Assembly: GCA_949592205.1 (NCBI GenBank) | Contig: CATIUR010000001.1 | Location: 263,226,250-263,290,249 of the forward strand | DNA length: 64,000 nt | Reading direction: 5' to 3' | Origin: Helichrysum umbraculigerum | Taxonomy: Eukaryota > Streptophyta > Magnoliopsida > Asterales > Asteraceae | Shown here: positions 1-10,601 of the stretch, piece by piece | How positions within the stretch are numbered: position 1 is the stretch's first letter | Layout of the letters: every line of letters starts with the position of its first letter | Notes under the pieces: generated by a model | The model's input: the letters and a program-made list of their open reading frames with translations, nothing else | The model's database searches: none | Told to the model about the DNA's origin: nothing | Position numbers and translations under genes: made by a program

Positions 1-956
1 CGAATACGTTAATCCTTTTCATTTGATTATGATTTCGATTTCATATTTGGGTCTGAGTTTCTGTAATGATATGGATAACTAAACTATTTATGTATTTACT
101 TAGATGATGATACTTAGATGATGGTTTGATTATTGATTTGCGAAAACTATTGGATTTTATGAATGTTTATGTGTTTATTTGACGATCCTTGATTATTGAT
201 TGATTATTAGTGATTACCTAACGTGGTTTTATGATTAATTGAGATTGAGTTCCTTTTGATCATAAAATTATTGATGATTGTTAATTTCGATTGATGATTA
301 TTGCTGAATATATTGAGTTTGACAGGTTAGGGTTAATAATCGGTATTAATCATTAATGAACAAGATAACTATTATTAGTTAAAGACTTTGTTGATTCAAG
401 TCACAAAAGTAAATCACATAAACGGCGTAGGTTTAATTTAGAACACAATTCGGTGGGCAACGTTAGTTGAACAAATTGCGTGTTGAAAACAACCTAGTGT
501 CTTTCTTAATTGTGTTAGATTAATTTACCTCGGAAAGGGAGTTGTCTTGTTTGTCATGTCGCAATAAAATCCATTGTTTGAGAAAATCAATAAAGTGATA
601 ATCGGAATCTAAGGAAAGTAATCTAAGTGAATACATTTATTCCATTATTTGAATCAAGTATTTTATTTGATTAATCGTTTTATCATTTCTTTCTTTTCAA
701 TTTAAGTTTTATTATCAAAATCACTTTTCATAATTGTTAGTCAATTGTTCGAACGGAACTAAAACGTTCCCCTTTATTTACAGCTTTAATTATTTGTAGC
801 AAATTCCATTTTATTATAATTAACATCCGTTCCTTATGTTCGATCCGGACTTATCATACTATACTATTATGCGATCAGGTATTCTTGCCTGAGTTGTGTA
901 GTAGCAAGTAAAGGTAATTTCCATTTTAAAACTAAATCCCCGTTTACACGACATCA
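1..956 (+). repeat. Athila 5' LTR (3' two-thirds)
   Basis: Position 1 aligns with position 11122 of the 3' LTR, so about 520 bp of this LTR lie outside the window. It ends in ACATCA, the canonical CA end, seven bases before the primer site. The two LTR copies align end to end apart from about 17-18 substitutions and a 4-bp indel. Confidence 0.93.
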
Positions 957-962
957 AGTTTT

Positions 963-980
963 TGGCGCCGCTGCCGGGGA
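963..980 (+). other. Primer binding site, tRNA-Asp type
   Basis: TGGCGCCGCTGCCGGGGA lies just after the LTR and is complementary to the 3' end of plant tRNA-Asp with one apparent mismatch. This primer is typical of Athila/Tat elements. Confidence 0.85.
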
Positions 981-1179
981 GCGGTTTGCTTCAATTCAAT
1001 AAATTGGAACTTGTTTAGTTGTTTAGTTTGTTTCATTTGTGAATTGATTAGTAGTTGCTAGTTTTGTTTTGTGCTTTTGTTCAGTGGTTAAGAGTTGTGA
1101 TTTTTAGGATAAGTAGTTTTGTGCTGTGATATCTAAGTAGCCTGTTCTACTGACTTGATAAGTTTATTGCAGGACGTAC

Positions 1180-3045
1180 ATGACCCGAACTTCGGAGCCA
1201 TTCCCTGCTATTCCTTTCGCAGAACCCGAGCGTACATTTCATCAAAGAAGACGCGCTTCTTCTGCACCGCCTAATTCACCAGTTCGCAACCCATTTTCTG
1301 ACAGATTATAACCTTCACACCTCGCTGGCATCCAATTACAATTCGGATTTCGAGGGCGAATACGGAGAGTATCGTGAAAAACCACTAACCGAATACCCCA
1401 GTGATCAATCGGAACCAGATCGTGAAATGGCGAACGACATCGCCAACATGACTCTCGAAGAGTATTCGAGCAGAATGCGCACTGACCTTGGGCCAGGAGT
1501 AGTGAGGCCCGCTATTGCGCGTGAAGTGGAGTTCGAAATTAAGGGACAGTTCCTCAAGGAGCTTAGAGATAACCCCTTTCGAGGAGAAGACAGGGAAGAT
1601 GCTAACGAGCACGTTGAGAAGGTCCTGGAAATCGCCGATATGTTCAACGTTCCGAACGTTACGCGCGATCAAGTCATGCTCCGAGTGTTTCCTATAACAC
1701 TTAAGGGAGCTGCTAAGAGATGGATTTCAAATGAACCAGCCGGATCCATCACCACTTGGGAAGATCTTCGTACGAAATTTCTGAAGATGTACTGCCCACC
1801 ATCCAAAACGTCGAAGATGATTGACGAGATCAGAAACTTCAAGCAAGATATCGACGAGTCACTTCACCAAGCATGGGAAAGGTATAAGGACTTAATGCAT
1901 AAGTGCCCACAGCATCACCTAAACGACCAACAAATCGTAATGGTGTTCTACAAAGGTGTAGACCGTGCTACAAGGCAGCAACTAGATTCACAAGGATCTC
2001 TTCCTAAGAAGATTCCAAGGGATGCCTTAGAAGCCATTCGCGACCAATCAAAGCATTCTCAGCTTTGGGATGATGGCACTTCTCGGAGAAAGAGGTCGGT
2101 GAGCAGTGATGATGGTCTCGCAGCTATAACTGCCAAGCTTGATAGTATGGGAAGAGACATAAAAAAGTAACTGAGACTATTCATGCAATCCAAGTAGGGT
2201 GTGACAACTGTGGAGGAACGCATTTGGTCAAGGATTGCCCTGAAATGGATTCTGGTGAAGCCAAAGAGGAAGTTAAGTTTGGAGAAGCTCAAGGAACCTA
2301 CCTGCAAGGCGGTGGAACCTTTTTCCGAAGACCATACCAAGATGGTGGCCGTCAATTCCGCCAAGCTCAGCCTGGGCTTTACTCTAAGGAACAAACGTCG
2401 GCACCCTTTCCCGAGAAGAAAACCAACTTGGAAAAAATGATGGGAAAGTTTTTAGTTACCAATGAGCAATTTATTGCTAGTTCTGGTCAACGGATGGATA
2501 CCACCGAAGCATTAGTTCGTAATCAAGGTGCCGCGCTCAAGCAAATCGAGGGGACCGTTTCTAACATAGCTAAGGTTCTCCAAGAAAGGTTTCCGAGAAC
2601 TCTACCGGGTTTTACCGAGACCAACCCACGTGATCAAGTAAAAGCGGTTACCACTAGAAGTGGGAAAGTTCATGAAGACCCTAATTTTACCAAGAATCCA
2701 GTGTCTGAGCTGTTGTTGGAAAAGGAAAAGGAAGCAGAGGTTGTTCAAAGTCCTAAGGAGGACATGAAGGCTGATCAAATTGCTAGGGATAAGCAATATG
2801 TGAAGGATCATGCGCCACCCCCGCCATACCCTGCAGCTTTGAGAAGAGGAAAGGATGAAGCTCATTACCACCAATTTCTTGAGAACTTGAAGCAGCTTCA
2901 TATTAACATCCCGTTTGTGGAAGCTATTGCCCAAATGCCTAAGTATGCGAAATACTTGAAGGAGATTTTGACTAATAAAAGCAAGTTGGCAGAGGCAACC
3001 ACTGTAACGATGAATGAGCGATGCCCAGCTATGATGCAAAACAAG
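1180..3045 (+). pseudogene. gag: Athila gag, frameshifted
   Basis: The first ATG after the leader (1180) opens a reading frame rich in Pro, Ser and Arg. The frame is lost near 1306 and resumes in the frame that carries the main 247-codon block (1427-2170). That block holds the retrotransposon gag domain, with hallmark segments such as AAKRWISNEP and the WEDLRTKFLKMYCPP stretch. A single-base slip in the A-run at 2161-2167 puts a TAA at 2168. The +1 frame continues directly into a zinc knuckle of form CX2CX3HX4C at about 2201-2239, followed by a hydrophilic linker. The reading frame therefore needs two frame changes and cannot make full-length Gag. The gag/protease boundary is approximate. Confidence 0.85.
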
Positions 3046-3909
3046 TTACCACCAAAAATGAAGGATCCTGGAAGCAACACAATTCCCTGTCTAATTGGTA
3101 AATTGGACATTGCAAATGCATTAGCGGATCTAGGAGCTAGCATATCCATTATGCCTTATACTATGTATGCTAGACTTGGGTTAGGAGAACCTAAGGCCAT
3201 CCGAATGTGAATCGAGTTAGCTGACCGCTCTGTCCAATACCCAAGAGGGATGATCGAAAATGTGTTAGTCAAGGTTGATAAGTTTGTGTTTCCCTGTGAC
3301 TTTGTGATTCTCGACATGGTTGAAGATCCCAAGGTACCAATTATTCTAGGAAGACCTTTCCTAGCCACTTCCAGAGCATTGATCGATGTTTTTGATAGGA
3401 AAATCACCATGAGTGTGGGGGATGAGAAGGTTATTTTCAATGTAAATGAATCCATGCAATACCCTTCCTCTGTGGATGATACTTGTTACTTTGCTAGTGC
3501 AAGAGAGATGTCTGACGATGACGAGTTTTTGCAAAGTCTGAAGGATGACGAAGATCTAGATCCTATGATTCTGGAAGGATGGACGGGAAGCATTGAGGCA
3601 ATCCGTGATATTAAGGAATTCGATAAATTGCTGGAGGATATTGAGACAACGTGCGAGGAGGAGTTAGAGAATGAAGGAGTTAAGTTAAAAGAGAGCGAAG
3701 AGTCAATCTTGACAAATGGATTTTCGATTAAAAAGGAGACGAGAATTACTATGCATGGTATTCCATGTTCTAAAGCGGATGTTTTTGCATCTAAATCCTC
3801 GTTTGAAGAGCCACCTAAGTTGGAGTTGAAAGAGTTGCCTGCTCATCTGGAGTATGCATACTTGCAAGGAGAATCCTATCTGCCTGTAATTATTTCAGCG
3901 TACCTTTCA
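3046..3909 (+). pseudogene. Athila aspartic protease and protease-RT linker, interrupted
   Basis: A retropepsin-like domain is visible: an IPCLIGKLDIANALADLGAS stretch carries the catalytic D-L-G-A-S in place of the usual DTGA, as is normal for Athila. Downstream are ADRS and ILGRPFLATSRALID, the conserved flap and C-terminal parts. A TGA at 3208-3210 falls between the two halves, most simply a CGA to TGA change. An acidic linker follows (about 3480-3900). Frame is kept on both sides of the stop, so one point mutation explains the break. Confidence 0.85.
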
Positions 3910-5028
3910 ACTAAGGAAAATGAAAGTTTATTGAAAGTGCTTAAGGAGCATAAGCAGGCTATCGCATGGACAATTAGCGATATCAAGGGAATAAGCCCCT
4001 CATACTGTACTCACAAGATTCTTATGGAATCCGATTTTAAGCCAGTGGTGTAACCATTGAGGCGTTTAAACCCGAAGGTCACTGTGACACCCGTCAAATT
4101 AGGACTATTAATTAGTGCCTAATCCTTTGTAATACATGTAATTAGTCTTGTGTTAGGAGAATTAATGTATCAAAATATATATTGATGAATATATACGATT
4201 ATGCGATTTGATTAAATCGTACGCAATTTCAAATTGAATGTAATTCGGTTCAATAAATACGGACGTTGGTGAACGATTTTATTAAATAATATAAAATTAT
4301 TTAATAACGCTATTATATCCAAAATATTATTTCTTAAAATATTTTAATGCAAACTGGTATCGTACAAATAAAAATTTGCGCGATTGAAATGTAAACGCGC
4401 AAACAAAACAAAATAAATTAAAGTTATGATTTATAACCCAAGTATTAAGTATTTTAATAAAATACTTCAACTAAATTATCGAGTAATTATTCACATTTTA
4501 AAACGTATAATTAAATGTTTTAAATAAGTATTTAACGTTTAAATAATCGTGAAAACGAACACCACACGGAGCGCGAATGCACGGGACTTAAAGTGGAGAC
4601 CCACACTTCGGTGGGCCCCCACCGAAATCAGCCCAAAAAGGGGAGGGATCCCACCCCCTCACCCTCATTCTTCATCTCTCTTCTCTTTCTCCTTCTTTCT
4701 TTTCTTTCATTTACACCATCCACCACCACCACTTAAATCGCTTAATCACACCACAAAACGACATCAAACCACCAAGCTCTTTTGGAGAAAAAGGATCACC
4801 GCGTCATGATCTACCTTCCTATCTTTTCGGATTTTCACGGCGTTGATTTGTAAGTTTCCGATAAAACCCGAAACTCCCCGATTTCACTTGTTTTTACTTG
4901 AATATGGGTTGTTTAAGTTTATAATGTCCATATAAGGGTTGGGTAAAAGAATCAGACCAAGTGGTCGCCGGAAAACTCGTTTTTGGCTCAAAAATCCGTT
5001 AACAGCTCGAAGTGACGCAACGACGACT

Positions 5029-5412
5029 GCAGTATAGTGTCACTTCGTGCGTCACTTAAGTGACGCATTGAGTATCGCTAAAAGCCATAATTTTGCGTCA
5101 CTTGCCTAAGTGCCGTATAAAACCCCTTTTTCCCGACATTTGCTTAAGTGTCGCAAATTCAATACCCGTCACTATAAACCGACACTTATAGCGTCACTGG
5201 TTTAAGTGACGCCTACAATCGAGAACTGATTTCACCCGTCACTAACTTTAGTGACTCATGACACTTGTACCGACACTTACAACTGACACTCCCTTAAGTG
5301 TCGCACTCTATGCGTCACTTGCACAAGTGACGCCATTAATCAGAATCCGTCATTTCATGCGACACTTCCTAAGTGTCGCCTAAACCCTTGAGTGTCGCTA
5401 TAAGTGACGCTG
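5029..5412 (+). repeat. Array of GCGTCACTT / AAGTGACGC and GTGTCGC inverted repeats in the solo LTR
   Basis: About ten short imperfect palindromes occur in under 400 bp, for example GCGTCACTT followed within 2-6 bases by AAGTGACGC, and GCGACACTT followed by AAGTGTCGC. Comparable clusters occupy the equivalent part of the other LTRs, with family-specific spellings. Confidence 0.75.
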
Positions 5413-5561
5413 AAAACAGAATGTTTGCAACTCATTTTTACTAAGTGTCGAGACCTAAATTTTATCACTTGATTTCACCCAAATTCAAGTCCAGATGCGT
5501 TTTTCACCACAGCAATTTAGTAGGAATAAAAATTTTTCGAGCTGACTTGGCATCTCGACCC

Positions 5562-5648
5562 CAACCAGGGGCCAGCCCCTTGGACCCCGCCAGGGGTTGC
5601 CACCCCTGGAACCCCGCTAACCAGGGGCGCTGCCCCCGGACCCCCGTC
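5562..5648 (+). repeat. GC-rich triple hairpin block in the solo LTR
   Basis: Three consecutive strong inverted repeats occur: GGGGCCAGCCCC, then CCAGGGG with CCCCTGG around a 6-base loop, then CAGGGGCGCTGCCCCCGG. They form an isolated GC island in otherwise AT-rich DNA. The same block occurs at 49310-49397 and, inverted, at 45166-45252, always at the same place in the LTR. Confidence 0.8.
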
Positions 5649-7564
5649 ACCAAAAGTTATAAATACTTTTTTAAGTATAACTATTCGATATCAAAATAAT
5701 AATGTTGAAGATTATTATTACAACTAATCACCAACGGGCCGTACACGTTTTCAAAACTTAATCCAAACAACCAAATCGTAGTCATTTGGACATTATAGTT
5801 GAACGAACAATTACAAAGGTAGTCTTTGTAACTACCTACTCATATTAATAACCATCACGTGTCATGGACACCCTCAGGTTATCTGTCTGCGGACATCTCA
5901 CTGCTTGTTTAAGCATCGTACGTTATTGACCAAACGCTTCAAGACTCAGGTGAGTCTCATAGCCCCTCTTTTTACCGCTTTTCACTCAGGGGTGTGATTC
6001 AATGCTTATTTTAACATGTGAACACAAGTACAATCTTTCAATATACTACATGAGTTGTTTTCCACTAATCATTTCAAAGTCCTCCGTCAGCATAGTTTGG
6101 TAATACTTTGTAGCGTGATTATTAGTATATGGTACCATATAGGATTCACCCTCCTCGTCCGGGTTAGCGTGCACTAACTGGGTAAACGGACGTACTAATA
6201 ATTGTTCAGACGAGTGTGGATTAGGCACTCGTGGAGGCACCTCGCTCGGAATTCTCTTTATGGAACCCGACCCTCGAGTTAAGCTCAGACTATGTGCTCA
6301 TGGCTGTATACATTACTATTTATTTGTTGGATGTAAATCATTATTTAAATCTTGCGGTTCATACGACATTATCTGATTTCAAACCTGTGAGCTCACCAGC
6401 TTTTAGCTTACCGATTTTAGCATGTTTCATAGGTACCCAGCAGTAGGTTGGACTGCCCTCAGGATTACGATAGCTCGAGTCAGCATGCAGACATTAGAGA
6501 TTTTCTTGCATTAGTATATTTTGTACAAGTACTTATGTACTGAAATCTCTCATTTAATCGAACACGAGCTATGTACTAGTTGTAAATGTTGTAAACATTT
6601 TAACACTTCTTGTATTAATATATTTTGTTAAAACGACGCATGTAGAGTCGTTTACTATATATCTTTGTGCTTTGATTATTGATTAGTAACACCCAAATCG
6701 TGCTTCCGCCAAACAGTAAATTTGGGGGTGTTACAGTCACGGATGTGGTCAGAAAAGAAATTATCAAGTTACTAGACTCTGGGTTGATATACCCAATCTC
6801 CGACAGTCCATGGGTAAGCCCCATTCATGTTGTGCCCAATAAGGGAGGTATGACGGTAGTTGCTAATGAAAAGAATGAATTGATCCCCACAAGAACCGTC
6901 ACTGGATGGAGAGTTTGCATCGATTACAGGAAATTGAACGATGCTACGCGCAAGGATCACTTTCCCTTGCCGTTCATTGATCAAATGCTCGAACGTTTAG
7001 CCGGAAAGGAATATTAGTGTTTTTTGGATGGTTTTTCCGGGTACTTTCAGATTCCGATAGATGCAAATGATCAAGATAAGACCACGTTCACCTGTCCCTT
7101 TGGAACATTTGCGTATAGAAGAATGCCATTCGGGTTGTGCAACGCACCCGCAACATTCCAAAGGTGTATGATGGCAATCTTTCAAGACATGATTGAAGAC
7201 AGTATGGAGATATTTATGGATGATTTCTCAGTCTTCGGAATTCGTTTGATGAATGTTTGGTGAATTTGGAGAAAATGCTGCAAAGGTGTAAGAGTTCAAA
7301 TCTTGTGCTAAACTAAGAGAAATGTCATTTTATGGTCCGTGAAGGGATTATATTAGGACATAAGATTTTGAGCGTAGGAATCGAGGTGGACAAGGCTAAA
7401 GTCGAGGCAATAGAAAAGTTGCCTCCTCTGATGAATGTCAAGGGTATACGAAGTTTCTTGGGACACGCGGGATTTTATCGCCGTTTTATTAAGGATTTTT
7501 CCAAGATAGCCCGTCTGATGAATAAACTGTTGGAGAAGGAGGCAAAGTTTGAGTTTTCCAAGGA

Positions 7565-9373
7565 ATGTCTTATGCATTCAATCTTTTGAGGGAGAAGTTA
7601 GTATCTGCACCCATCATGATTAGTCCAAATTGGGATCTTCCCTTTGAACTAATGTGCGATGCTAGTGATTATGTTGTAGGAGCAGTGTTAGGGCAAAGGG
7701 TTGACAAGAAGTTTCAACCTATCTACTATACTAGTAAGACCTTGACAAACGCGCAAGAGAATTACACTACAACAGAAAAGGAACTGCTTGCAGTTGTTTT
7801 TGCCTTTGATAAGTTTCGATCTTATTTGATTCTATCAAAGACCGTAGTGTTTACCGATCATTCAGCGTTGAGGTATCTGTTTAGCAAGCAAGATGCAAAG
7901 CCAAGGTTGCTAAGATGGATTCTGTTACTACAAGAGTTCGACATTGAGATTCGTGATAAGAAGGGAGCTGAGAATTTAGCTGCTGATCACCTTTCAAGGT
8001 TGGAAAATCCGGAGTTAGAGAAGTTGGATGAATCGGAAATTAAGGACACGTTTCCCGATGAGAGTTTGATGAAGGTTATCATGAGTGAACTTCCATGGTT
8101 CGTTGATTATGCCAACTTTTTAGTTACAAAGACTCTTCCCACCGAGATGAAGTATAACAAAAGAAAGAGATTTTTCTCAGCCTTGCGACACTATTTTTGG
8201 GAAGACCCATTTTTGTTTAGGGAATGTGCTGATGGTATAGTGAGAAGGTGGGTTCATGGAGAAAAAAATACAAATATTCTAAGTCAATGTCATAATGGTC
8301 CTACGGGAGGACATCATGGGCCATCATACACAGCAAGGAATGTGTTTGAAGCAGGATTTTATTGGCCAACCATCTACAAGGATGCATATGAGTTCGTTAA
8401 GGAATGCGATGCTTGCCAACGAACGGGAAGGATCTCGAAAAGAGATGAGATGCCACAAAATCCTATCATGGTTAGTGAAATTTTCGATGTCTGGGGGATA
8501 GATTTCATGGGACCATTTCCACCAAGCAATGGAAATAAGTATATCATAGTGGCTGTAGATTATGTTTCGAAGTGGGCGGAAGCAAAGGCATTACCTACTA
8601 ATGACGGTAGAGTGGTGATTAAGTTCCTTAAACAATTATTTTCGAGATTTGAAACACCTAAGGCGTTGATTATTGATTGTGGAACGCATTTTTCAAATGT
8701 ACAATTGGAGAAAGTTTTGAAGAAGTATGGAGTCAATCACAAGTTTTCTACTGCTTATCATCCTCAGACTAGTGGACAAGTTGAAGTGACCAATCGCGGT
8801 TTGAAGCGGATTTTAGAGCATTCAATTGATGGAAATCCGAAAGATTGGTCAAATAAGCTGGATGATGCTTTATGGGCCGCAAGGATTGCGTTCAAAACGT
8901 CTATTGGAACTACGCCTTACCGACTCATTTATGGGAAAGCTTGCCATTTTCCATTTGAGTTGGAAAACAAAGCGTATTGGGCATTGAAGCACTGCAATCT
9001 CGATGATCATGCGGCAGGGAAAGAAAGATTGGCTCAGTTACAGGAACTAGAGGAGTTAAGGATAAATGCTTATGATAATGCTCGGCTGTATAAGGAGCGC
9101 ACCAAGAAATGGCATGATTCGCGCCTAAAATCGAATAATTCATTTAAGGAAGGTGACAAGGTGCTCTTATACAGTTCTCGGTTACATTTATTTCCTGTAA
9201 AATTGAAAACACGTTGGACAGGACCTTTCATAGTCGACAAGGTTTACCCTTTTGGAGCTGTGGATTTGAAAGGTCATTCTGGTAAGACGTTTAAAGTGAA
9301 TGGAAGCCGTTTGAAGAAATACTATGGTGATGCAAGGGACTCCGAACGTGATTTGGAGATGAATCTTAACTAA
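7565..9373 (+). CDS. Athila pol C-terminal part: RNase H and integrase
   Basis: An open frame of 602 codons survives within the otherwise broken pol. RNase H occupies roughly residues 20-140, with CDASDYVVGAVLGQ, TTTEKELLAVVFAF and FTDHSALRYL, and ends in AADHLSR. Integrase follows: an HHCC-type zinc module (CHNGPTGGHHG, then CDACQ) and the catalytic core with WGIDFMGPFP (first Asp), IIDCGTHF (second Asp) and SGQVEVTNRGLKR (Glu). A C-terminal GPF..DKVYPFGAVDL segment looks like the usual GPY/F module. The DCG in the second motif differs from the usual DRG or DGG. It is a fragment of one polyprotein, lacks its own start signal and is probably not translated on its own. The first codons come from a shifted frame. 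Confidence 0.88.
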   Translation: MSYAFNLLREKLVSAPIMISPNWDLPFELMCDASDYVVGAVLGQRVDKKFQPIYYTSKTLTNAQENYTTTEKELLAVVFAFDKFRSYLILSKTVVFTDHSALRYLFSKQDAKPRLLRWILLLQEFDIEIRDKKGAENLAADHLSRLENPELEKLDESEIKDTFPDESLMKVIMSELPWFVDYANFLVTKTLPTEMKYNKRKRFFSALRHYFWEDPFLFRECADGIVRRWVHGEKNTNILSQCHNGPTGGHHGPSYTARNVFEAGFYWPTIYKDAYEFVKECDACQRTGRISKRDEMPQNPIMVSEIFDVWGIDFMGPFPPSNGNKYIIVAVDYVSKWAEAKALPTNDGRVVIKFLKQLFSRFETPKALIIDCGTHFSNVQLEKVLKKYGVNHKFSTAYHPQTSGQVEVTNRGLKRILEHSIDGNPKDWSNKLDDALWAARIAFKTSIGTTPYRLIYGKACHFPFELENKAYWALKHCNLDDHAAGKERLAQLQELEELRINAYDNARLYKERTKKWHDSRLKSNNSFKEGDKVLLYSSRLHLFPVKLKTRWTGPFIVDKVYPFGAVDLKGHSGKTFKVNGSRLKKYYGDARDSERDLEMNLN

Positions 9374-10590
9374 GTGATGAAGCACAATGTCGAGCTTACC
9401 GACGTGATAAACAAAAGCGCTTTCGGGAGACAACCTGTTGTTTTTCTTAATTATTTATTTTGTTTTGTTTTCAGTGTGTTAATAAAGCTCTTGGAAGAGG
9501 TTGCTTGTTGTTAGAAGGCTTCAATTTAGCTTGTATATTGAAGATAGCTCAGGGGAGTTTCTGTTCATTTCTTTTCTATTCCCTATGTTATTGTTTATTT
9601 TGCAATGAGGACATTGCATATTTTTAAGTGGGGGATGGGGGAAAAGAAGTTTGTTTGTCCTTAAGATATGAATGGTAAATATTGGCAAATTTCAAGCTAA
9701 AGGGCATTCTGTGTTAGTCAATTTTCAGCCCAAATTTTTCTTTTAAAATTGTATTTTGTGTACAATTTAGCAAATCTTGTAAGACATTTTGGGAATTCAA
9801 AGGATGAAATGAATTTAATTTTTAAATATTAGATAGTTCATTGTGTGATGTATCGATAGGCAATCTATTTGAAGGTTATTGAGCTATTAAGAAATTTAAT
9901 ACTTAAAGTAGGAATTATCCCAAGAGGATCTTTTAGCAAGGTATGACCTTAGTCTTAATTCTTATATGATAGTGTGTTATAATTTATAATTTTGGGATCC
10001 TAATTATCATCATTTGGGAATATACTGGGTGTTGACTCCTCTGTTGTACGAAAGTACAGACCTTGTTTCCGTCAGTATATTTGATATAAAAATAGTAATA
10101 TAAAGAAAAGAGTACAAAGGACTCATGAATTGAAAAACCAAAGCCAAGTTATGTCGCTCTGTTGTACTGAGGTACAGACCTGTCACCAATGTCTTGGTTT
10201 GAAACATGATTGATTTATTTGGATGTTCATTATTTGGAGAATTGTGACACATTATTTGTATGAGGGTATTTTGCTATTGGGAATCAAGGATAAGGCCTGC
10301 TAGAATAATAATAAGTTGAGCTCAATTTCTGAACATTAGATTGTTTAAGTGGACAACAATATCAGTAATCCTTGTGAATTATCTTTTATGCCTAATAATA
10401 ATGTATTAGAATTTGTTGCCCTAAAAGAGTTTCTTGATTGCTAAGCCTTAAGATAGAATCATTTTTAAGATGAGAATTTGGTTTGCCGAATGAAATGTAG
10501 TATGTAAGTCCTTTTGTATTTTTGTGTGCTGTTCATATTTAAAGTTTTGAAGTTTTTGAATCGATAGTCTACTTGAGGACAAGTAGGATT
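9374..10590 (+). other. Athila 3' untranslated region between integrase and 3' LTR
   Basis: No convincing coding capacity is seen on either strand. In some Athila elements an env-like ORF lies here; nothing of that kind is open. The only structured parts are the two TGTTGTAC..GTACAGACC hairpins, described separately, and AT-rich DNA. Confidence 0.7.
10039..10180 (+). repeat. Pair of CTCTGTTGTAC-N4-GTACAGACC hairpins
   Basis: At 10039-10062 and 10156-10180 the sequence CTCTGTTGTAC is followed after four variable bases (GAAA and TGAG) by GTACAGACC. The stems and the flanking CT and ACC are identical, but the loops differ. The two copies are about 117 bp apart and their surroundings are not otherwise alike. 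Confidence 0.75.
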
Positions 10591-10601
10591 CAAGTGGGAG
10601 A
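10591..10601 (+). other. Athila polypurine tract
   Basis: CAAGTGGGAGA lies immediately before the TGTTTG start of the 3' LTR, as expected for the plus-strand primer. Confidence 0.8.

Larger units (their letters stand above)
4083..6735 (+). mobile_element. Solo LTR (2653 bp) of a chromovirus-like Ty3/gypsy family
   Basis: The insert begins TGTGACACCC and ends GGGTGTTACA, imperfect terminal inverted repeats with canonical TG/CA ends. It is flanked by GTCAC at 4078-4082 and again at 6736-6740. Removing it restores the Athila reverse transcriptase frame. No primer site, gag or second LTR is present, so it is a solo LTR left by recombination. Its ends match those of the LTRs at 27695-33271 and 48000-50545 (same strand) and, inverted, 44082-46575. 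The 33271 copy is followed by a tRNA-iMet primer site and a Tekay/Del-like gag, which sets the family and the strand. Confidence 0.92.
3910..7590 (+). pseudogene. Athila reverse transcriptase, split by a solo LTR and several lesions
   Basis: The domain starts at about 3940 with the segment ending in ISPSYCTHKI and resumes after the nested LTR at 6741. Key motifs are VCIDYRKLNDATRKDHFPLPFIDQ, MPFGLCNAPATF and FMDDFSVFG, which carries the catalytic DD. The lesions are a TAA at 4051-4053, the insertion at 4083, a TAG at 7015-7017, a one-base frameshift at about 7241 just after the catalytic motif, a TAA at 7314-7316, and another frame change at about 7565 where the next ORF takes over. The piece 7332-7589 carries the thumb/connection motif LGHAGFYRRFIKDFSKIA. 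No single product is possible. Confidence 0.88.

Noticed and set aside
5445..5699. 84-codon ORF in the solo LTR with a similar 90-codon ORF at 45127-45399 on the minus strand
   Set aside because: Similarity follows from homologous LTR DNA across the GC-rich block; the frame is not kept in the third LTR copy (49200-49400) and no domain is seen.
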